Assembly: GCA_011033025.1 (NCBI GenBank)
Contig: WFMF01000261.1
Coordinates: forward strand, 180,697-244,696
DNA: 64,000 bases
Source of the DNA: Beroe forskalii
Taxonomy: Eukaryota > Ctenophora > Nuda > Beroida > Beroidae
Direction: 5' to 3'
Of the stretch, positions 59,252 to 64,000 are shown piece by piece; positions within the stretch are counted from its first letter, which is position 1, and each line of letters begins with the position of its first letter. The notes under the pieces are model-generated. The model did no database searches, was not told where the DNA came from, and saw only the letters and a program-made list of their open reading frames with translations. The translations under genes were made by a program, and so were the position numbers.

Positions 59252-59322
59252 TCCCGGCACTGATTCGAACCCACAATAACCTCGCTTGAACTAGATACCT
59301 TAGACCACTCGGCCATCGCGGC
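59252..59322 (-). tRNA. tRNA-like sequence, Leu/Ser-type, degenerate (pseudogene or SINE head)
   Basis: Minus strand: begins GCCGCGATGGCCGAGTGGTC, which fits a pol III A box, and has the B box GGTTCGAATC. A run of T follows within about 10 nt of the 3' end, usable as a pol III terminator. The T stem and acceptor stem do not pair properly and the anticodon stem is damaged, so a functional tRNA is unlikely. Confidence 0.5.
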
Positions 59323-59634
59323 GATGTACTCCAAAGAATTAGCAATACCTAATTGAAGATTTTGCACGTAGAGCATTGAACGGCATTGAATTCAACTTTT
59401 GGCCATGGAATCACATTGTGAAGTTGAATTGATTGTTTATCACTGAATTACTTTATACTCAACTCATTCAATTTGCCATTGGATATTGATGATTTCTGAA
59501 TTCGATTTGATTCATGTTCCGTGATTTAGTGACATGACCACAAATCATTACACTTTGCTCCATTGCTTAATGCTTATGCTATGCCTTTTCCTGTGACCTA
59601 GAAGGCCCAACGGGCCTTCTAGTCTTATATATAA

Positions 59635-59825
59635 CTAGCAGGCCCGTTGGGCCTGCAAATACGCAGCTCACTCGGCGCTGCTATGCAGCACCTCGTTCGC
59701 AAATTTGAAACACCGCAACTCAAATTTATTGAATATTTTTTACGGCATCAAAAAACTCCAATCAAGTCAAAAGTTACAGAGCAACGAAATTAAAACAGCA
59801 TTAAACAGAAATGAATGCGCGCAGG
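59635..59825 (-). mobile_element. Helitron-like element, 3' part (minus)
   Basis: On the minus strand it ends GCAGGCCCAACGGGCCTGC then TAG and a T. The upstream part is cut near GCGCGCAGGACC. A separate hairpin CTAGAAGGCCCAACGGGCC lies at 59599-59622. Confidence 0.55.
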
Positions 59826-60320
59826 ACCAAAAAATAAGGTCTCAAAAAGTTTATGAAGGAGCAGAATTTACCATTATTCGTTGGTTACTTTCAGTAATGC
59901 TGGACCGTGCAAGTTTTGATTATTATTATTTGCTCTTGTATGAAGAATTTAAATCTGAAAATTAAAACCGAGTTTCGTACTCATAGTGAACGTTGAATCA
60001 AAGCATTGATTCACGCCAAGAGCAGTATTCCAAAATCGCAATTCAAATTCGATTCAATTTGATTTTGTTTAATCTTAAATTGCTCTTAATTCACATTTTC
60101 CGTTACCGTCAACTAAGCATTGATTTAAATAGACCGACGTCTGTCACCGATTTATGAATAGATGCTATCGGAAAAAGCCTCCACGATGCCAGCCATACCC
60201 GTTCTCTATTTCCAGATCTTGAATTTCAAATGAAAAACAGTAAACACGTCGTTCTTTCAAACGCTAAAACGCAGCAATCAACAACGTATCAGAAAGCACT
60301 CGCATAGAACTGATCATAAT

Positions 60321-60616
60321 CTGCACGTGCAAAAAATGGTCTCCATAGCAACGGTACCATTATGCGCATCTTAGCCTTCGTTTTCCTTGATATTTTCTTG
60401 GCAAGCTCAAATTTAATTGTATACGGCGGCACAGACAGACATAATTCACGTGCTCTTACGAAATTATAATTAAGATTTGGAGATGGCACGTGAATTATGT
60501 CTGTGCGGGCGCACAGTTTAAATTTGAGCTTGCCAAGAAAATATCAAGGAAAACGAATGCAAACGGAAGAAATGAGGTGCCGTTGCTATGGAGTTGGATA
60601 TTTGCGCACGTGCAAC
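60321..60616. repeat. Inverted repeat, arms about 145 bp, moderately diverged
   Basis: CTTGGCAAGCTCAAATTTAA on the left faces AAATTTGAGCTTGCCAAGAA on the right; the outer ends are GCACGTGCA-type. The arms differ by several small indels. Confidence 0.8.
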
Positions 60617-60629
60617 ATAAAGTAGTTCG

Positions 60630-62600
60630 TGAAGTAGTGCTACTATTACGTTAGTGATTTAAGCTGTCGAGATGTTGCTTTTAAATGTTGATGTTTTTAA
60701 ATTTTTAGTTCATGAGGCATGTAGGAATATTTTGGACGACAGTTATCGGAAGTTTTGGAAAGTAGGAAGTTATTACAAAAACTATCTTAGCAGTAAAGTT
60801 CAACCGATGAAATAAATTCGCATCGAACGATGTTCGATCCTACGTCTCGGCGTGTTTCAAAATTAATGAGAAGTTCAAGAATTTCGATTCAGAACACTTT
60901 ACGTAAACGTAAGGGAAAATAAAATTGTTGAACTAACAAAACGCGACATGCGCGCGCATTTTAATCTTGCGCGCAACGCAGAAACTCTGCGCGCGTCGCA
61001 AAGTTATTTCAGATATAGTTACGAACTTACAAGACAAAATGCGCGGCGTGAAATTATGAATTTGATTTTGCGCTTAGTCTGAGCCGAGTGAGCAATGTAA
61101 TTGCAGGCCCATCGGGCCTGCTAGTAGATAAATAAGTTGAAAGATATTAATTTCCGACCGTCCAGTTAAGTCTTACACGACTCCTGAATATTTATATAAG
61201 CCCTAATTAAATACGAATTACCTATAAACCGCACATACTTCCGTCAAATAATTTGAGCAAATAAATGTTTTATTTCGTCATGTATTATGACACAGTTTTT
61301 TTTGCCAATTTCGGATGCACTTGCCGAAAATAAGGAAAACCAAATATTTTCTTGGGGACGACCAATCTATTACGATATTGATATGGGATGCAACCTTCAA
61401 GCAACCATTGTAAGGTTGTAAATGCAACGTTTTAAAACGTTGGCACATTGTTGCTACAATGCTGAAAATAACGTTGCTGCAACTTACCCAAGGCGAACCC
61501 CACGTCAACGACAATAATATTGAAGAGCAATATTGTTCCGATTTGTGTTTGTGGCTGAAGCAGCTGTAATGGATTTGGCGCTGCTTCAGCCAAGACCTTG
61601 TTCAGGAGCTGCAGGCTCTTGACCAAGGTCTTCCAAAAGTCCTTTCATTGCACTCTCGAGTACAAAGAAAGAGAGGATGTGATAGATACCCATCAGCATC
61701 CAGAAGGCCTCATTAACCCCTAGAGGAGGTTACATGAGAAGTTGATGATGAGAAGTCGAATACTCACCATACCTACTTCAGTAACGATGTTATCACGCTG
61801 AACATCACGTTGCGAAGAGGTTGCATTGCGTCATTTAGCTACCCTTCGAATATATCTCTCACGATAAAAAATTTTCTTGCGTTTGAAAATTCATTTTGAT
61901 ATAATTTGAATTGATGTCATCTCAACGTCCTTAAATTACAATTTTCTTGTTCTTTAATACTCGAAGCAAAAATTTTCACTCAAACAATCATTCATGACTG
62001 TAAGTGTAATTGGGCTTCTTTATCAACTTATTTGGTGAAACAAAATTGAGAAAAACGTTGTTGTGATGTTTTCAAAACGTTTCAAAAACTTTGTTACTCG
62101 TTATAATTTCTACCACAATCTACAGTATTTCTTTGACAAAGTGGCATGGCGGCGGCTTGTCAGAAGTTGTCTGACCCCATCGGCAGACCCTTGCTAAAAC
62201 ACAAATAACCCTGTGTGGCTCTCACGCTGCGCGCTTCTGCATCACAGGAAGTCGAAATGTGGAATGTTGCGCCGCGCGAGCGAGGGTGGGGTAACAATTA
62301 ACATCCTACGACGCGCGCGGTGCCACGGTGGTAGGGTATTATCATTCTTCATTTCTAATGATTTCTTCGAGTACGACGCAACCAATTCAGTCGACGGACG
62401 TTGCCCGTCTAAATTTCTTCTGACTGGATGGCGAGAGCGCAAAGTGACGTCCAGTCGTCCAAATGTGGAACGTTGCGCCGCGCGTGAGGGTGGGGTAACA
62501 TCCTACGGCCAATTCAGACAACGTCTGACATTGACAAGCCCTAGCCGCGTCTTTTGCTAAAAATGTATAACATCAGTTCGTGATGCGCAGCTGCGCAGCA
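60630..62600. other. Non-coding; small Helitron-like 3' fragment and duplicated GTGGAACGTTGCGCCGCGCG block
   Basis: 61070-61124 is a Helitron-like end (GGCCCATCGGGCCTGCTAG before T). At 62250-62300 and 62460-62505 a CGTTGCGCCGCGCG/GGGTGGGGTAACA block is present twice. The 115-codon frame at 62213-62560 runs across this duplication and shows no domain. Confidence 0.4.
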
Positions 62601-62639
62601 TGCTTCCCCAGATTTAGATTTAGAACAGGGAAGCGCTTG

Positions 62640-63200
62640 GAAACGTTAAAACAACGTATTTCAAACGTATCAAAGTAACGTTGCGTACAAGTTACCTCTA
62701 AACGTTTAAACAGCGTAGTTCAGACGTTTCAAAGTAACGTTGCATACAAATTAATTGGAAACGTTAAAACAACGTAATTCAAACGTATCAAAATAACGTT
62801 GCATACAAGTTCCTTGTAAACGTTAAAAACAACGTAGTTCAGACGTTTCAGTAACGTTACATACAAGTTATTGCAAACGTTAAAACAACGTATTACAAAC
62901 TTATCTAAGTAACGTTGTATACAAGTTACTTTGAAACGTTAAAACAACGTATTTCAAAAGTTTCAAAAATGACGTTGCATACAAGTTACTTGAAACGATA
63001 AAACAACGTATTTCAAACGTATCAAAGTAACGTTGCATACAAAATACTTGAAACGTTAAAACAACGTATTTCAAAAGTTTAAAAAGTAACGTTGCATACA
63101 AGTTACTTGGAGACGTTGAAACAACGTATTTCAAACGCGTATCGTAATATTTGCATACAAGTTACTTGGAAACGTTTAAAAATACGTTCCATATCTAACG
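62640..63200. repeat. AACGTT-rich tandem repeat, unit about 59 bp, about 9 copies
   Basis: Units keyed by ACAACGTATTTCAAACGTAT, AAAGTAACGTTGCATACAAG and TTACTTGGAAACGTTAAA. AACGTT-rich non-tandem sequence continues to about 63375. Confidence 0.85.
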
Positions 63201-63385
63201 TTCCTTAACGTTGGATTTTTGAAGTTGCTGAAACGTTCCATTGGAATTATTTTGTAACGTTTTAAAAGAAACGTTTAAATGTCGTTTCACAACGTTGCCT
63301 AGGCAACGTTCCAAAAGGTAACAATTGAAACGTTTAGTATACGTTGCAATAGGTTGCCAACGTTGCAACCCCGTTGCAACTACGT

Positions 63386-63950
63386 AGTGTATGTATATGA
63401 ACTTAACAAAAATTTTGTTACGATCTTTCATTGCCATAAAAACATGAATCATGAAAGGTAAGTACTCAATCGAAAACAAAACAATTCACTCCGCAACCAT
63501 AAACAACTGACTCGAGAGCTACAATCTTATGCAGATCTCGTATAGAATCTGCCCTTAAAGATAAACACGATCACATGTGAATGAAGTCAGCTAAATCTTT
63601 AGAATGTATCAAAATGTATGTATGTACTCCTCAGTTGAACAATTAAGTATTCCACCATAATCATTATCTTCATCCCGATCTTAAATAAGAATCGAATACT
63701 GACTGATAGAAATGACGGCGCACAGAAATGATGCAAATGAAATTGATAAAACGGAGCAATACACCATAGATATGGCGCCACAATTCTGCGTTATATCTCT
63801 TACACTAGATAAATAAGCATTGAAACACGGATGGAGTTATCAAGCCCGTCTGGGTGGCGCCATTTAGTTATATACGCACGTGTCTCTTTTATCTATTAGT
63901 ATTTTATCAATATCTTTAATCTTGTGTTACCCTATAATAACGTTGAGATA
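63386..63950. repeat. Dispersed repeat R3, right half
   Basis: Matches 21165-21722 (GATCTTTCATTGCCATAAAA, then ATGGAGTTATCAAGCCCGTC). At 21 kb this is directly joined to the left half. Confidence 0.75.
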
Positions 63951-64000
63951 TATCGTCTTTATAATTGTGCAATTTTACTTTCACCAATTGCCATTAAAAA

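Noticed and set aside
62213..62560. 115-codon plus-strand frame
   Set aside because: It spans an internally duplicated GC-rich block and shows no recognisable domain.

Overview
This is a eukaryotic, almost certainly metazoan, genomic window. Coding sequence is split into exons with GT-AG introns, and the encoded modules are animal extracellular ones: sushi/CCP-like, calcium-binding EGF, laminin-type EGF, and the start of a thrombospondin type 1 repeat. No phylum can be fixed from the sequence; an AT-rich, transposon-rich marine invertebrate (sponge, cnidarian or similar) fits best. Exons make up well under 10 % of the window, and the rest is dominated by transposable elements, especially fold-back elements.

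The genes are two paralogues in head-to-tail tandem on the minus strand. Copy B can be traced as eight exons from 43958 down to 15168, all with canonical splice sites and compatible phases. They sum to 4209 nt, or 1402 codons plus stop. Predicted order: signal peptide, poly-acidic linker, long helical region, an EGF-like module, two sushi-like modules, two calcium-binding EGFs, laminin-type EGFs, the start of a TSP1, and a C-terminal region resembling the VMO-I fold. The first six exons are well supported; exons 7 and 8 rest on phase, strand and position. Copy A (13460 down to about 4947) has exons equivalent to 1-4 of B. Its exon 4 carries two compensating one-base indels with a stop between them, and its later exons are absent from the window. 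The architecture resembles the secreted SE-cephalotoxin-like family, but that is recognition by eye and no activity is shown.

Region by region. 1-4.9 kb: a repeat also found at 11.2 kb, a large inverted-repeat element, and Helitron-like copies. 4.9-13.5 kb: copy A with repeats in its introns. 13.5-23 kb: fold-back elements, two of them with minisatellite arms, plus B exons 7-8. 23-29.4 kb: inverted-repeat elements, one holding a decayed non-LTR retrotransposon end. 29.5-44 kb: B exons 1-6, with a head-to-tail Helitron-like array, a 557-bp near-perfect hairpin in one intron, and a 3.8-kb fold-back with satellite arms in intron 1. 44-51 kb: a snapback element just upstream of B, a 4.1-kb element with 7-bp target duplications, and two hAT-like elements with 8-bp target duplications, one nested in the 4.1-kb element. 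51-64 kb: no recognised protein gene; inverted repeats, a second Helitron-like array, a degenerate tRNA-like sequence, an AACGTT-rich satellite, and the two halves of a repeat that is contiguous at 21 kb.

The protein-coding story is therefore one intact-looking secreted multidomain gene and a damaged or truncated tandem copy. The 3' part of exon 2 is nearly identical between them, which suggests gene conversion.
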